Below, one piece after another: positions 19,166 through 29,272 of a stretch of 64,000 bases of DNA; position 1 is the stretch's first letter; the number at the start of each line of letters is the position of its first letter. Under the pieces are notes generated by a model that was not told the origin of the DNA, made no database searches, and saw only the letters and a list, made by a program, of their open reading frames with translations. The stretch is taken from NCBI RefSeq assembly GCF_023703085.1, contig NZ_JAMQJY010000003.1, positions 248,001 to 312,000 of the forward strand. Reading direction: 5' to 3'. Made by a program: the position numbers and the translations under genes. This stretch comes from Alkalicoccobacillus plakortidis (GTDB lineage Bacteria > Bacillota > Bacilli > Bacillales > Bacillaceae_D).

Positions 19166-19709
19166 ATGAATCTACTTACAATCTACTCAAGCAGTCGTAG
19201 AAATGGAAATTCTGAGCAACTAGCCAAACGAGTAACTGAAAACATAAACACCACAGAGATTTTTCTAACTGATCATGCTTTTAAACCTATTATAGATCAA
19301 CGCCATTTGGGAAAAGACTTCGATCCGGTTCATGATGGATACAAAGAGTTACTAGAAACCTTTTTAAAATTTGATACGTACCTTTTTGCTGTCCCTGTTT
19401 ATTGGTTCAGCATGCAAGCCCAAGCTAAAGATCTTCTTCGATCGCTGGTCACAGTACATGCGAGATCCACAACTTAACTTTAAAGAACAAGTGTCAGGGA
19501 AAAAGGTCTATCTTGTTATTACGGCTAATGATGAGCCTCTTGAAGACATCATGGCTCCACTCATTCAGCAGTTCAGGTTAATCTGTGATTTTATTGGGTT
19601 AGAATTAGTAGAAATCATTATTGGAAAAGGGAATAAGCCAGGAGACATACAGCACGATGCGCTTGCCCTAAAACAAGCAGCTGAATTAAACAGAACATTA
19701 CGAAGATGA
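19166..19709 (+). pseudogene. NAD(P)H-dependent FMN reductase-type protein, one frameshift
   Basis: From ATG 19166 (AAAGGAGTG upstream) the protein starts MNLLTIYSSSRRNGNSEQLA, the FMN phosphate-binding loop of the flavodoxin-like NAD(P)H oxidoreductase fold. VPVYWFSMQAQ is the second flavin contact. The frame breaks at CCAAGC 19420-19425; with CCAGC it reads QAQLKIFFDRWSQYM and continues to 19709, about 180 residues, normal for the family. Such enzymes reduce quinones, azo or nitro compounds. It is divergent from the LysR gene. Confidence 0.85.
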
Positions 19710-19715
19710 ATCACA

Positions 19716-19760
19716 AAAAAGGCAAAACAAACGAGTAACATCGTCTGTTTTGCCTTTTTG
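19716..19760. terminator. Bidirectional terminator between flavin reductase and dps
   Basis: AAAAAGGCAAAACA..ACGA pairs with TCGT..TGTTTTGCCTTTTT around a short loop at about 19735-19740. A/T runs at both edges allow function in both directions between the convergent genes. Confidence 0.85.
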
Positions 19761-19767
19761 TTCGTTA

Positions 19768-20208
19768 TTAGCCTAGATAAGCTGCAAGCATCCACGTATG
19801 CTTGTCTAGCTCTGCCTTAAGCGCAATAAACATATCTGCTGTTGACTCATCTTCTGCTTGTTCTGCAGCTTGGATAACAGCTTCCGCATGTTTGGATACT
19901 GCGTTAAAGTCCTTTTCAATAGAGGCAACCATATCGCGTGCTGTCTCTTGTCCTGTCGCTTCCTCCACGTTTGAAGTTGCTAAAAATTCCTTCATTGTAG
20001 CAATTGGTTTACCTTTAATCGCCAGAATTCGCTCAGCAATCTCATCTACATGGGCTCCTGCTTCGTTATAAAATTCTTCAAATTTAGCATGTAGTGTAAA
20101 GAAGTCGGCTCCTTTTACATTCCAATGAAAATTATGAAGTTTTGTATACAGCACATTCCAGTCTGCAAGCTGTTGGTTTAGTTCGTTTACTACGGTTTGA
20201 TTGGTCAT
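19768..20208 (-). CDS. dps: Dps/MrgA-type ferritin-like DNA-protecting protein
   Basis: A 146-residue Dps protein that stores iron with H2O2 as oxidant and shields DNA. Ferroxidase ligands at the dimer interface are visible: His in HNFHWNVKG, His in FFTLHAKFEE, Asp in HVDEIAERI and the following Glu. The start is set at ATG 20208 (MTNQTVVNEL), with AAGGAGCG upstream; an earlier in-frame ATG has no site. A PerR-box and a good sigma-A promoter lie upstream, as for B. subtilis mrgA. Confidence 0.92.
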   Translation of the reverse strand: MTNQTVVNELNQQLADWNVLYTKLHNFHWNVKGADFFTLHAKFEEFYNEAGAHVDEIAERILAIKGKPIATMKEFLATSNVEEATGQETARDMVASIEKDFNAVSKHAEAVIQAAEQAEDESTADMFIALKAELDKHTWMLAAYLG

Positions 20209-20241
20209 ATTCGTAACACGCTCCTTCATTTGTATAACTAT

Positions 20242-20286
20242 ATTATATATCATTTAATAAGAGATATCAAATAATAATAATTATAA
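20242..20286 (-). promoter_or_regulatory. Sigma-A promoter with PerR box for dps
   Basis: On the minus strand TTATAATTATTATTA (20286-20272) matches 14 of 15 positions of the PerR box TTATAATTATTATAA. It is followed at once by -35 TTGATA (20270-20265), a 17-bp spacer and -10 TATAAT (20247-20242). Peroxide derepression of dps follows from this by analogy. Confidence 0.75.
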
Positions 20287-20294
20287 ATAAGGAT

Positions 20295-20612
20295 TTATTT
20301 TTCAAAGTAAATGGAAGAGTGCAGACTACATCCTTCGTTAAATTGCGATCTGCACATTGGACATGAATATTCACTCAATAAGTAGTCATGAATAGTTAAT
20401 TCGCTTTTACAAACTCCACAGAGAATCGCCTTTTCATCAAATTCTTCTTTTGGCCAAACGACAATTTGATGGTCCTCATGAGTTTGATGACATTGATAAC
20501 ACGGATAGTAGCTTCCACAGCATTTAAATTTAATTGCGATGATGTCTTTATCCGTATGATAGTGGACACATCGTGTTTGATCATCCATTAAAGAACCTTT
20601 CACCTTTTTCAT
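20295..20612 (-). CDS. CHY zinc-finger protein
   Basis: A 105-residue protein with the CHY zinc-finger pattern: TRCVHYHTDKDI, KCCGSYYPCYQCHQTHEDH, ILCGVCKSEL, YSCPMCRSQFN and CSLH provide the Cys/His ligands for about three zinc ions. No DNA-binding or catalytic domain is attached. ATG 20612 follows AAGAGGT. Function of bacterial stand-alone CHY proteins is unknown to me. Confidence 0.85.
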   Translation of the reverse strand: MKKVKGSLMDDQTRCVHYHTDKDIIAIKFKCCGSYYPCYQCHQTHEDHQIVVWPKEEFDEKAILCGVCKSELTIHDYLLSEYSCPMCRSQFNEGCSLHSSIYFEK

Positions 20613-20783
20613 TATTTACCTCTTTTCCTTAGACTATAAACAGGAATCTTACTATGTTTTTTGCACGAATTATCTTATTTATCTTGCAATTCTATGTATT
20701 TCTATTTATTATATTGGAATGCCTACAAGACAACAATCGACAAATTTCTTGCAAACTAGCAGAATGAGAAGGGATCCCTATTC

Positions 20784-22286
20784 ATGAAACGTATTGGTCA
20801 AAAATCATTAATCATCATCGAAAAAATAGGGAACAAACTTCCTGAGCCTTTAACTATTTTTCTACTTTTAATTGGACTATTATTCCTAACATCAACTGTT
20901 TTCCAATTAGCCGGCGTTACGGTCATTCATCCAAGTACGATGGAGGAAACAGCAATTAAGGGGCTTCTTAGTAGCGAAGGTATTGCTTACATCGTTACTT
21001 CCCTCGTCTCAAACTTTGTACAGTTCACCCCACTTGGGATTGTCATCACGATGATGCTTGGGATTGGATTGGCTGAACGGGTCGGTTTACTTGAAACATT
21101 CATTAAAAAAATGATGTTATCTGCACCAGTATGGTTAATTCCATATATGATCTTTTTTGCCGGGAACTTCGCTACTGTGGCAACTGATTCCGCCTTTCTT
21201 ATCGTACCGCCTCTTGCAGGAATTATCTATTATTCTCTTAAAATGAATCCCCTGGTTGGAATTATTACTGGCTTTGCAGGTGTTTCCAGCGGATATGCTA
21301 CTGGTATTTTAATTACAGCTAATGAACCGCTACTCGCAGGAATTACAAATGAGGCCATTGCCATATTGGGTAGTGATGTATCGGTCAGCCCAATCAGTAA
21401 CTATTATTTTATGGTGGCCGGTGTAATCATTTGTACCCTTATTGGTGGAACGATTAGCCGCAAAATAACTGAACCTAGACTTGGACTCTATCAAGGAGAA
21501 CAAAAAGAAGAAGTTAAACCTGTAACTAAAGAAGAAACAGCTGCTTTAAAGACTACTGGAATTGTCGCAGCCATTTATGTTGCTCTATTGTTACTCGCAC
21601 TTATGATTCCAAACAGTCCTTTGCGAAATGAAAACGGTGGACTGCTACCTTCACCGTTATTAGATGGACTCGTTACGTTCCTTCTTGTATTCTTCTTTAT
21701 CATTGGATTAACGTACGGAATAAAAATGAAGCGAATTAGCAGTATAAATGATGTTGGTAGGTTCATGGGTGAATCTGTCAGTAGTATGAAAAATTTTATT
21801 GTACTTGTCTTTTTTATTGCACAGTTCACGGCATTTTTCCAATGGACAGGAATTGGATTATGGCTCTCTGTAGCAGGCGCCCAGACGTTAACGACTTTTG
21901 GTTTCACTGGAATTGGCGCAATCATTTGCTTTATCATCTTCACTTCTCTAATTAATATGGTGATATCTAGTGGGTCTGGTCTGTGGGCAATTTTTGCTCC
22001 TATATTTATCCCGATGTTCATGCAACTAGGCTACCATCCTGGCTTTATACAGATGGCTTATCGTATTGGTGACTCATCGACTAGCATGATCTCACCCCTG
22101 CTTCCATATATGGTTGTAATATTAGAATTTCTACGTAGATGGGATAAGAAAATGGCACTTGGAACACTAATTTCCTATACTCTCCCTTATTCCATTGCTA
22201 TACTAATCGGAATGATTATATTATTTGTAGCATTTTATTTGCTAGGTATCCCAATTGGACCTGATGTAGACGTTCGTTTACAATAA
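20784..22286 (+). CDS. AbgT-family transporter
   Basis: A 500-residue integral membrane protein of the AbgT family (p-aminobenzoyl-glutamate transporter; some members export sulfonamides). It begins with EKIGNKLPEPLTIFLLLI, the family's usual first helix, has a central hydrophilic loop (about 225-255), and carries TVATDSAFLIVPPLAG and the C-terminal MAYRIGDSSTSMISPLLPY, both hallmark re-entrant regions. An M20 peptidase gene follows after 25 bp, the same pairing as abgT with the abgAB hydrolase in E. coli, so uptake and cleavage of an amidated substrate is likely. Confidence 0.9.
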   Translation: MKRIGQKSLIIIEKIGNKLPEPLTIFLLLIGLLFLTSTVFQLAGVTVIHPSTMEETAIKGLLSSEGIAYIVTSLVSNFVQFTPLGIVITMMLGIGLAERVGLLETFIKKMMLSAPVWLIPYMIFFAGNFATVATDSAFLIVPPLAGIIYYSLKMNPLVGIITGFAGVSSGYATGILITANEPLLAGITNEAIAILGSDVSVSPISNYYFMVAGVIICTLIGGTISRKITEPRLGLYQGEQKEEVKPVTKEETAALKTTGIVAAIYVALLLLALMIPNSPLRNENGGLLPSPLLDGLVTFLLVFFFIIGLTYGIKMKRISSINDVGRFMGESVSSMKNFIVLVFFIAQFTAFFQWTGIGLWLSVAGAQTLTTFGFTGIGAIICFIIFTSLINMVISSGSGLWAIFAPIFIPMFMQLGYHPGFIQMAYRIGDSSTSMISPLLPYMVVILEFLRRWDKKMALGTLISYTLPYSIAILIGMIILFVAFYLLGIPIGPDVDVRLQ

Positions 22287-22311
22287 TAGATTTTCAGGAG
22301 GTTACTCAACA

Positions 22312-23661
22312 ATGAGTATTAAAGCGATCGACACTATCGTTCAAGAGCAGCAGCAACAATCCATTGATACATTGTTCACGCTTCTGAAACAAGAAAGCAT
22401 CAGTACGCAGAATAAGGGTATGCGTGAATGTGCCGCTCTCATGCAAGATCTGATGAGAGAGATTGGCATTGATCCGGTATTACACGAAACAAAAGGACAT
22501 CCCATTTTATATGGTGAGCTGAAATCAGAGAATGCATCTGCTCCAACTATTTTATTATACGGTCACTATGATGTTCAGCCTCCTGATCCACTAGATCACT
22601 GGCACAGTCCGCCATTTGAACCGACGATTCGCGACGGGCGTATCTATGCACGAGGAGCCGGTGATAATAAAGGACAAATTGTCGCTCAGCTATTGGGTGT
22701 AAAGGCGTATCTAGAGGTCTTTAAGTCCCTACCTGTTAATCTTAAATTTGTCATTGAGGGCGAAGAAGAGATGGGTAGCGTACACTTACCAGACTTTGTT
22801 CAAGAACATAAACAGATGCTAAAAGCTGACCTTGTTTATACTGCAGATGGTCCCTCTCATAACAGTGGTCTTCCATTGGTTTTGCTTGGTGTACGCGGTA
22901 TGCTTGCGCTCGAGATTGAGGTTGAGGGAGCAGCATTTGATAATCACTCAGGTAACACAGGAAACATCGTGCCTAACCCAGCATGGGAACTGATGGAATT
23001 ACTACAAACCATGCGCGATCAAGATGGACGCGTTCTGATAGATGGCTTTTATGATCACATTCGTCCTTCCACCCCAGAGGAAGATAAGCTACTTGAAGAG
23101 CTCCCATTTAACGCCAAAGAAGTCGGTGAAAAAATCGGGTTTCCATCACTTGAATTGGATGGAGTCGGATACCATCGTAAATTAACAATGGAACCCACCT
23201 TCAACATCTTTGGACTTAAAAGCGGCTACCTGGATGAAGGCGTCAAAACCATCACTCCATCAAAAGCTAGCGTAAAGATTGATACACGACTTGTCGTTGA
23301 CCAGAATCCAAAGGATATCTTTGAAAAAATTAAACGACATGTGAAAGCACATCACCCTACAGCAAAGGTTCGCTTCTTAGGTTCGATGGATCCATCTCGA
23401 ACGCCGGTTGATACTGAGATTGTGCAAAAAGCCATTAGTGGCATTAGAGACGCCTATAACCAAGAACCACTCATTCAACCGAGTCTTGGCGGTTCACTTC
23501 CTGATTATGTGTGGACAAACATACTAGAGGCTCCCTCTATGCTGATGCCTTATGCAAATTTCGATCAACGTAATCACTCACCAAATGAAAATATTGCAGT
23601 CGAAAACTTCTTGAATGGCATCAGCTGTACAGCCCATGTTATTCATGAATTAGGGAAATAA
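22312..23661 (+). CDS. M20-family metallopeptidase (dipeptidase)
   Basis: A 449-residue zinc peptidase. Metal and catalytic residues: His in LLYGHYDVQPPD near 83, bridging Asp in ARGAGDNKGQ near 115, catalytic and ligand Glu in IEGEEEMGS near 150, Asp in YTADGPS near 178, and a C-terminal His in DQRNHSPNE near 425. The inserted dimerisation domain is between about 190 and 360. Members hydrolyse dipeptides or acyl-amino acids. It follows the AbgT-type transporter and shares its transcript, so it probably cleaves the imported compound. Confidence 0.9.
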   Translation: MSIKAIDTIVQEQQQQSIDTLFTLLKQESISTQNKGMRECAALMQDLMREIGIDPVLHETKGHPILYGELKSENASAPTILLYGHYDVQPPDPLDHWHSPPFEPTIRDGRIYARGAGDNKGQIVAQLLGVKAYLEVFKSLPVNLKFVIEGEEEMGSVHLPDFVQEHKQMLKADLVYTADGPSHNSGLPLVLLGVRGMLALEIEVEGAAFDNHSGNTGNIVPNPAWELMELLQTMRDQDGRVLIDGFYDHIRPSTPEEDKLLEELPFNAKEVGEKIGFPSLELDGVGYHRKLTMEPTFNIFGLKSGYLDEGVKTITPSKASVKIDTRLVVDQNPKDIFEKIKRHVKAHHPTAKVRFLGSMDPSRTPVDTEIVQKAISGIRDAYNQEPLIQPSLGGSLPDYVWTNILEAPSMLMPYANFDQRNHSPNENIAVENFLNGISCTAHVIHELGK

Positions 23662-23666
23662 AAGGA

Positions 23667-23699
23667 AAAGCGCAGGAGTGAGTATCCCTGCGCTTTTTT
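23667..23699 (+). terminator. Rho-independent terminator after the M20 gene
   Basis: GCGCAGG (23670-23676) pairs with CCTGCGC (23687-23693), flanked by A and by six T. It ends the AbgT-M20 operon six bases after the stop. Confidence 0.85.
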
Positions 23700-23743
23700 C
23701 GTGTTATTGATGTGGGTGTGGTTGGCTCCGAGCTTCAGCCCCG

Positions 23744-24082
23744 TTATTCAGAAGTCTTCCCCTCTTCAGCTTCTGCTAAATACTTGAGCACAGATAACTT
23801 ATTTGTCCAAAATTGATCAAAGTATGAGAGCCATTCTTGTAAGTCAGCTAATGGTTCAGGCTGCAGCTGATACCTTTTTTCCCGACCTACCTTTTCTCCC
23901 TTAATCAATCCCGCTTCTGACAGAATAAATAAGTGCTTTGCTACAGCTGTTCTAGTCATGTCAAAATGACTAGTAATGTCAGCAATAGGTCTCTGTTTTT
24001 CTGATAATAGCCTTAGAACCTCTCTTCTGGTCGGATCAGCTATGGCTTGAAAAACATCATATTTTTTTGCGGTTTGTGTCAT
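23744..24082 (-). CDS. ArsR-family regulator
   Basis: A 112-residue winged-helix protein with DPTRREVLRLLSEKQRPIADI at residues 17-37 and recognition helix TRTAVAKHLFILSEAGL. No metal-binding CXC motif is present. It overlaps the upstream AHSA1 gene as TAATG, so the two are coupled. ArsR-AHSA1 pairs are common in Firmicutes; the signal is unknown. Confidence 0.88.
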   Translation of the reverse strand: MTQTAKKYDVFQAIADPTRREVLRLLSEKQRPIADITSHFDMTRTAVAKHLFILSEAGLIKGEKVGREKRYQLQPEPLADLQEWLSYFDQFWTNKLSVLKYLAEAEEGKTSE

Positions 24083-24495
24083 TATTGCTCCACGACTTTC
24101 TTAAGTCGAGCAACAATGCCATTCCATCCTCCATTCATTCTGTCGCGTATAATTGCACTCTTTTCGTTTGCCTTTCCAATAGTCGCTTCTGCTTCCTTCC
24201 AGCCACTATGGATGATTGTGAATTCAGTACCTCCGTCAATTACTTTGAGGTCAAATGTTACGATCAAGCCATCTGTATCCCATGTGAAAGAAAGCTTATT
24301 TGGCTCGTCTACCTTTATCACTTTGCACGGAGAAGGACCGAATGGTGATTGTAAGTGAAACTCGTGTCCCTCTATTGCTTCAAAATCATTCGGCATGAAC
24401 CATGATTCTATTCCTGAAGCGGTTGAGGCAAACTCCCATACTCTTTGAATAGGCGCATCTATTTGTATCGTTTTTTTGATATCTTTAACAGTCAT
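24082..24495 (-). CDS. SRPBCC/AHSA1-domain protein
   Basis: A 137-residue helix-grip protein covering one AHSA1 domain: [16 protein letters not shown] at the first strand and helix, [15 protein letters not shown], and a long C-terminal helix. The fold has a hydrophobic ligand pocket; no ligand is known. First gene of the pair with the ArsR regulator. ATG 24495 has GGAGC upstream. Confidence 0.85.
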   Translation of the reverse strand: MTVKDIKKTIQIDAPIQRVWEFASTASGIESWFMPNDFEAIEGHEFHLQSPFGPSPCKVIKVDEPNKLSFTWDTDGLIVTFDLKVIDGGTEFTIIHSGWKEAEATIGKANEKSAIIRDRMNGGWNGIVARLKKVVEQ

Positions 24496-24928
24496 TGGTA
24501 AGCTCCTTTATCTTTCATACGTTGAAAATATCATATAACACCTTTTGGTTTCATTTCAAGCATTATTCTTAATACTTTAGTCTCTGTTTATGTATCAACC
24601 TATTTTAACCTCAAATTTCCCTTCCATTCGTTTGTAATCGATTCAATATGTTAGATTTTCCATCTCATAGAATGATGCTTTAACACGTACCTGATCTTGT
24701 ATGTAGACTTGTTTACCACCCTCACGATGTTAATAAAACCTCATATAATAAGCCTTTTATCTCTCTGCCTAACTCAATATTACTTTATTCTTAATTTTCT
24801 AAATAGTACTGTTTTCTACTTATTTTTTAGCTATGATACTTCTATCAACGAGATTTACATAAAAAAGAAAAATAATAGGAAGAGGTGACGATTTAGCAAG
24901 AAAAAAATAACTAAAAGGAGAAAAGTGC
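24496..24928. other. AT-rich gene-free stretch before the protease
   Basis: I see no credible gene, repeat or strong promoter here. A short frame at 24697-24888 has no ribosome site and no resemblance to known proteins. The last 60 bases are purine-rich and include the AAAGGAG site for the protease. Confidence 0.4.
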
Positions 24929-27900
24929 ATGCCAAATAACATGAAAGTTAGACAATTCATTTCCATTTTCTTAACGATGTTGTTTATTTTCACTTTATTG
25001 ATTCCTCATCAGACGTTAGCACAATCGGCTAGTACGTCTGTTTTTGATTCTGCACAGGCAAGCTCTGAGAAGATCAGTGAACGTCTGTATGAAGAATTTG
25101 AAAAAGAGGAATACGTTACCTTTCTATTAAAATTTAAAGAGCAAGTAGATACTGCGGAGGTAGCAGCAAATGTGGCTTGGACTCAGCAGGCGCAAAATGC
25201 TTCAGCCTCGCAAATGAAATTACTTGAGCGTTCGGCCATTGTTTCGAGCCTGCGTGCGACAAGTATTGATAGCCAAAAGGAGGTTACAGCTTTTCTTGAG
25301 AAGGAGTTAGAAGCAGATCGTATTAAAGACTTCGAATCCTTCTTTATTGTTAATGGAATGGCTGTGACTGGTACAAAAGAAGTCATGGAAAAACTAGCTA
25401 CTCGACCTGAAGTAGGGAAAGTACTTCCTAATGAATTGAGACAGCTAAATCCAACTGAACAGACATCAGCAGAAACACCTGAAGCAGCAGCTGATTCTGA
25501 TATTGAATGGAATATAGGTCATATTGGAGCACCATCAGTGTGGGAACAAGGTATTGATGGAAGCGGAATTATCGTTGCCTCTATCGATACAGGTGTTCAG
25601 TGGGATCATCCGGGTCTAGTGGAGCAATATCGTGGATATGATCCAGCTAATCCTGATAGTCCTACCCACGATTTCAACTGGTTTGATGCTACTGCGGGCG
25701 AAAACGTCCCTTATGACGATGATGGTCATGGTACACATGTCACCGGAACAATGGTTGGGGTTGAGCCAGACGGATCTAATGCAGTAGGTGTGGCACCTGG
25801 AGCCGAGTGGATTGGGGTAAAAGCCTTCACGGATATCGGTGGAACAGATGCTGACTTGCTTGCTGCTGGTGAGTGGATAATCGCTCCGACCGATGCAGAC
25901 GGCAATCCCCAAGCCAGAGAAAGCACCCGATATTGTTAATAACTCATGGGGTGGTGGTCCTGGACTAGATGAATGGTACCGTCCAATGGTTGAAAACTGG
26001 AGAGCAGCTAATATCTTCCCAGAATTTTCGGCTGGAAATACCAACTTTTTTAATCCAGGTGGACCAGGTTCAGTTGCAAATCCAGCAAATTATCCAGAGT
26101 CATTTGCAACAGGAGCAACTGATATTAATGACAACTTAGCAGGATTCTCACTTAGAGGTCCATCTCCATACGAAGAGATCAAACCAGAAATTGCCGCACC
26201 AGGAGTGAACATTCGCTCTACCGTTCCTGGAAGTGGATACGAAGGCGGTTGGAATGGAACCTCAATGGCAGGCCCACACGTCGCTGCGGTCGCTGCCTTA
26301 CTTTTACAAGCTAATGCATCTCTCACTGTTGATGATTTAGAAGAGGTCCTTACTTCTACTGCGATTCCATTAACAGATGATGAGTATCCAGAATCACCGA
26401 ACAATGGCTTTGGTCATGGTTTGGTTAATGCTTATGATGCTGTAGCATCTGTTTTAGATGGTATTGGTACAGTGGCAGGAAGTGTTACAAAAGATGGTGA
26501 AGACACAGAACCTCCAACATTTGAGCACGAGCCAGTAACTGAAGGGTATGCTTGGAACTGATATTCCATTAACAGTTACAGCAACAGATGATATTGGTGT
26601 AACTGGGGTTGAATTAAGCTTCCGTACAGCTGATGAATGGACATCCGTTGAGGCGACTCAGGTAGATGGAAACCATTTATCCGGTACATACGCAGCAACA
26701 ATTCCAGGCGAAGCAGTTGATGGAGAATCCATTGAATACAAATGGACGATTACTGACTTCGGTGAAAATGCAACAGAATCCGATATCTATGAAATTTCTA
26801 TTTTACCTGCAATTGGTATTGGTTACGAAGAAGACTTTGCAACAAAACCAGATGGCTTGGTATTCATTTGGCTCTAATGATGTTTGGGAGTGGGGTGAGC
26901 CTCAATCCGGTCCTGGTGAAGCTCTAACGGGTGACCACGTGTATGCTACAAATCTATCTGGAGATCATCCTAACAATGCCAATATGACACTTGTTATGCC
27001 TCCAATCGATTTAGATGATGGCGAAGCATATTTGCAATTTACCCATTGGCACGAGCTAGAGAACAACTATGATTTTGCCCATGTCTTTATCTCAACAGAT
27101 GGCCAAGCGTGGGAAGCACTTGAACGTTTTAACGGTGCAACAGCCGATTGGATTGAAACAGAGATTGATCTATCTGATTATGCTGGACAACGCATCTATC
27201 TTGGATTTAACGTCACAACTGATATCTCAATAACAAATGAAGGTTGGTTTTTGGACCAAGTGACGTTGAGTGGCGAGTCAACATCGCCTACGTACTCACC
27301 TGGTGTTGAACCTCCAAACCATACCTACTTTAATCGCAATCTCGAAAAAGAAAACATAGATCCAGATAAGATTCAACCTGAGCAAACATCAGTTAAAAAA
27401 CCTGCAGTATCTAAAAATGAGCCTGCGATTGAACTAGCAGCGCTTCCAGTACAAGCTACTGTTAACGTATTGGAAAGTGGCCGTTCTGTACAAACAAACC
27501 CTGCTGACGGTAGCTACCAACTTAAACACGCACCTGGTGATTTCACACTACGTGCAGATGCCTACGGATTCCAATCCGAAGAGCAGACCGTTACAGTTGA
27601 AGCAGACGAAACAACATCAGCTCATTTTACTCTTACTGAAATTGCTGAAGGTACCGTTACCGGTGTCGTTAGTAATGATGCAACAGGTGAGCCAATTGTT
27701 GGAGCAACCGTCACATTACTTGAAGATGGTCATGTTGCTCCTGTTCAATCAAACGAACAAGGTGAGTATGAGTTAACAGCGTATGAAGGATCGTATACGC
27801 TACAGTTTACAGCCCCAAGCTTCTACAGCAAAACGTTAGAAGTGACGATTGAAGGAGACGGAACCGTAACTCATGATGTAGCATTGGAACCATTTATCGG

Positions 27901-29226
27901 ATATGAAGGTGAAATTGGTTACGACGATGGGACAGCTGAAAATGCACGTGTATTCTTTGAAGCTGGCAATGGCTGGGCCGTAAGAATGTCACTTGCTGAA
28001 GGCGAAGATCGTGCACTTCTTACAGGAGGCCTATTCCGATTCTGGGACGAGGAATGGCCAGTACCTGGAGGAACAGATTTTAAGGTAGCTGTCTATGACG
28101 CAAGTGGATCAAATGGAACACCTGGAAAACAAATCGCAGGTCCTATTGATGCCACAGCAGAGCGTGATGGTGGTTGGACTGACGTAGATCTTTCTGGGGA
28201 AGGAATTATGGTTGAAGGAGACTTCTATTTAGTCTACATCCAAGCTGCTGCCAACCCTAATGCTCCTGGACTTGCAACAGATGAAGATGGTCCATTTGCA
28301 GACAGAAGCTGGAGTTTGTTGGGGGAAGCTGGGCCAAAACCCCGGCTGAAGAAGGAAACTATATGATTCGTGCAAAAGTAAACTATGAATTAAGTGCACC
28401 AACGATTACCTCTCCTGAGGATGGAACGTTCACGAACGAAGAAGTTGTCACTGTTGAGGGTACGTCCTCCGCAACAACAGACATCACGATTTACAATAAT
28501 GGTGAAGATGCCGGCTCAACAACAACTGACGAATCAGGTGGGTTCACCGCTGATATTAATCTTTCAGAAGGTGAAAACGAATTAACCGCTGCTACCGTAA
28601 CCGATTCAGGAGAGAGCGATGCATCTGAAGCCGTCACGGTGATTCTAGATCAAACGAACCCAGAGCTTGAGATCACTGAACCAATCGATGGATCTAAAAC
28701 AAATCGTGAAACAGTAACTGTGAAAGGAACCGCGACCGATGATTACCTTGATACTGTCACTGTAAATGGTCAAGAAGCAAGCTTAGATGAAGATGGAAAC
28801 TTTAGCAAACGAATTCTCCTTGATAATGGAAGCAACGACATCGAAGTGATTGCAACAGACAAAGCCGGAAATGAAACCTCCGAGCAACTCACAATCGATG
28901 TAAAATTTGATGCCCCGGTCATTGAGAATTTAAAACCGGATGAAGATAAAGAGCTCAAATCAGGTGAATCCGTCAAAATTGAATTCACAAGTGAAGAAGA
29001 TCTTGATGCAACCTTTATCATCCGCATGCCATTAACCAACAATACCTCCAATGCAAACGAACTACCAATTCGCGAAGAAAGCGATGGCACGTACGTGGGC
29101 TACTGGACAGCTACTTCCAATGTAGAAGTGGAAGGTGCTCAAATCGAAGTCATTGTCCGTGACGACTACGGCAACGAAACACGCGAAGTCGCACCGGCGA
29201 AAATGAATGTGAATGTAGAAGAATAA
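24929..29226 (+). pseudogene. Bacillopeptidase F-like subtilisin (S8), four frameshifts
   Basis: About 1,431 residues when reconstructed. Signal peptide to AQSAS near 33, I9-type propeptide, then the S8 domain: catalytic Asp in VASIDTGVQWDH, His in DDDGHGTHVTG, Ser in GWNGTSMAGPHVAA. Downstream come an Ig-like domain, a MAM-like 'immune inhibitor' module, two carboxypeptidase-regulatory-like domains, a pre-peptidase-like domain ending GNYMIRA, and Ig/Big_9 repeats. No LPxTG. Breaks: CCAAGC at 25909-25914, GCTTGG at 26550-26555 and 26855-26860, and a short T-run near 28315. Secreted, very acidic; plan as in B. subtilis Bpr. Confidence 0.88.
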
Positions 29227-29231
29227 AACGA

Positions 29232-29271
29232 ACCCCCAAGCGAGACGATATGTCTTGCTTGGGGGTATTTT
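29232..29271. terminator. Terminator after the protease
   Basis: ACCCCCAAGC (29232-29241) pairs with GCTTGGGGGT (29257-29266), extended by AGAC/GTCT, with TATTTTA after it. It separates the convergent protease and alkylation-repair genes. Confidence 0.75.
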
Positions 29272-29272
29272 A

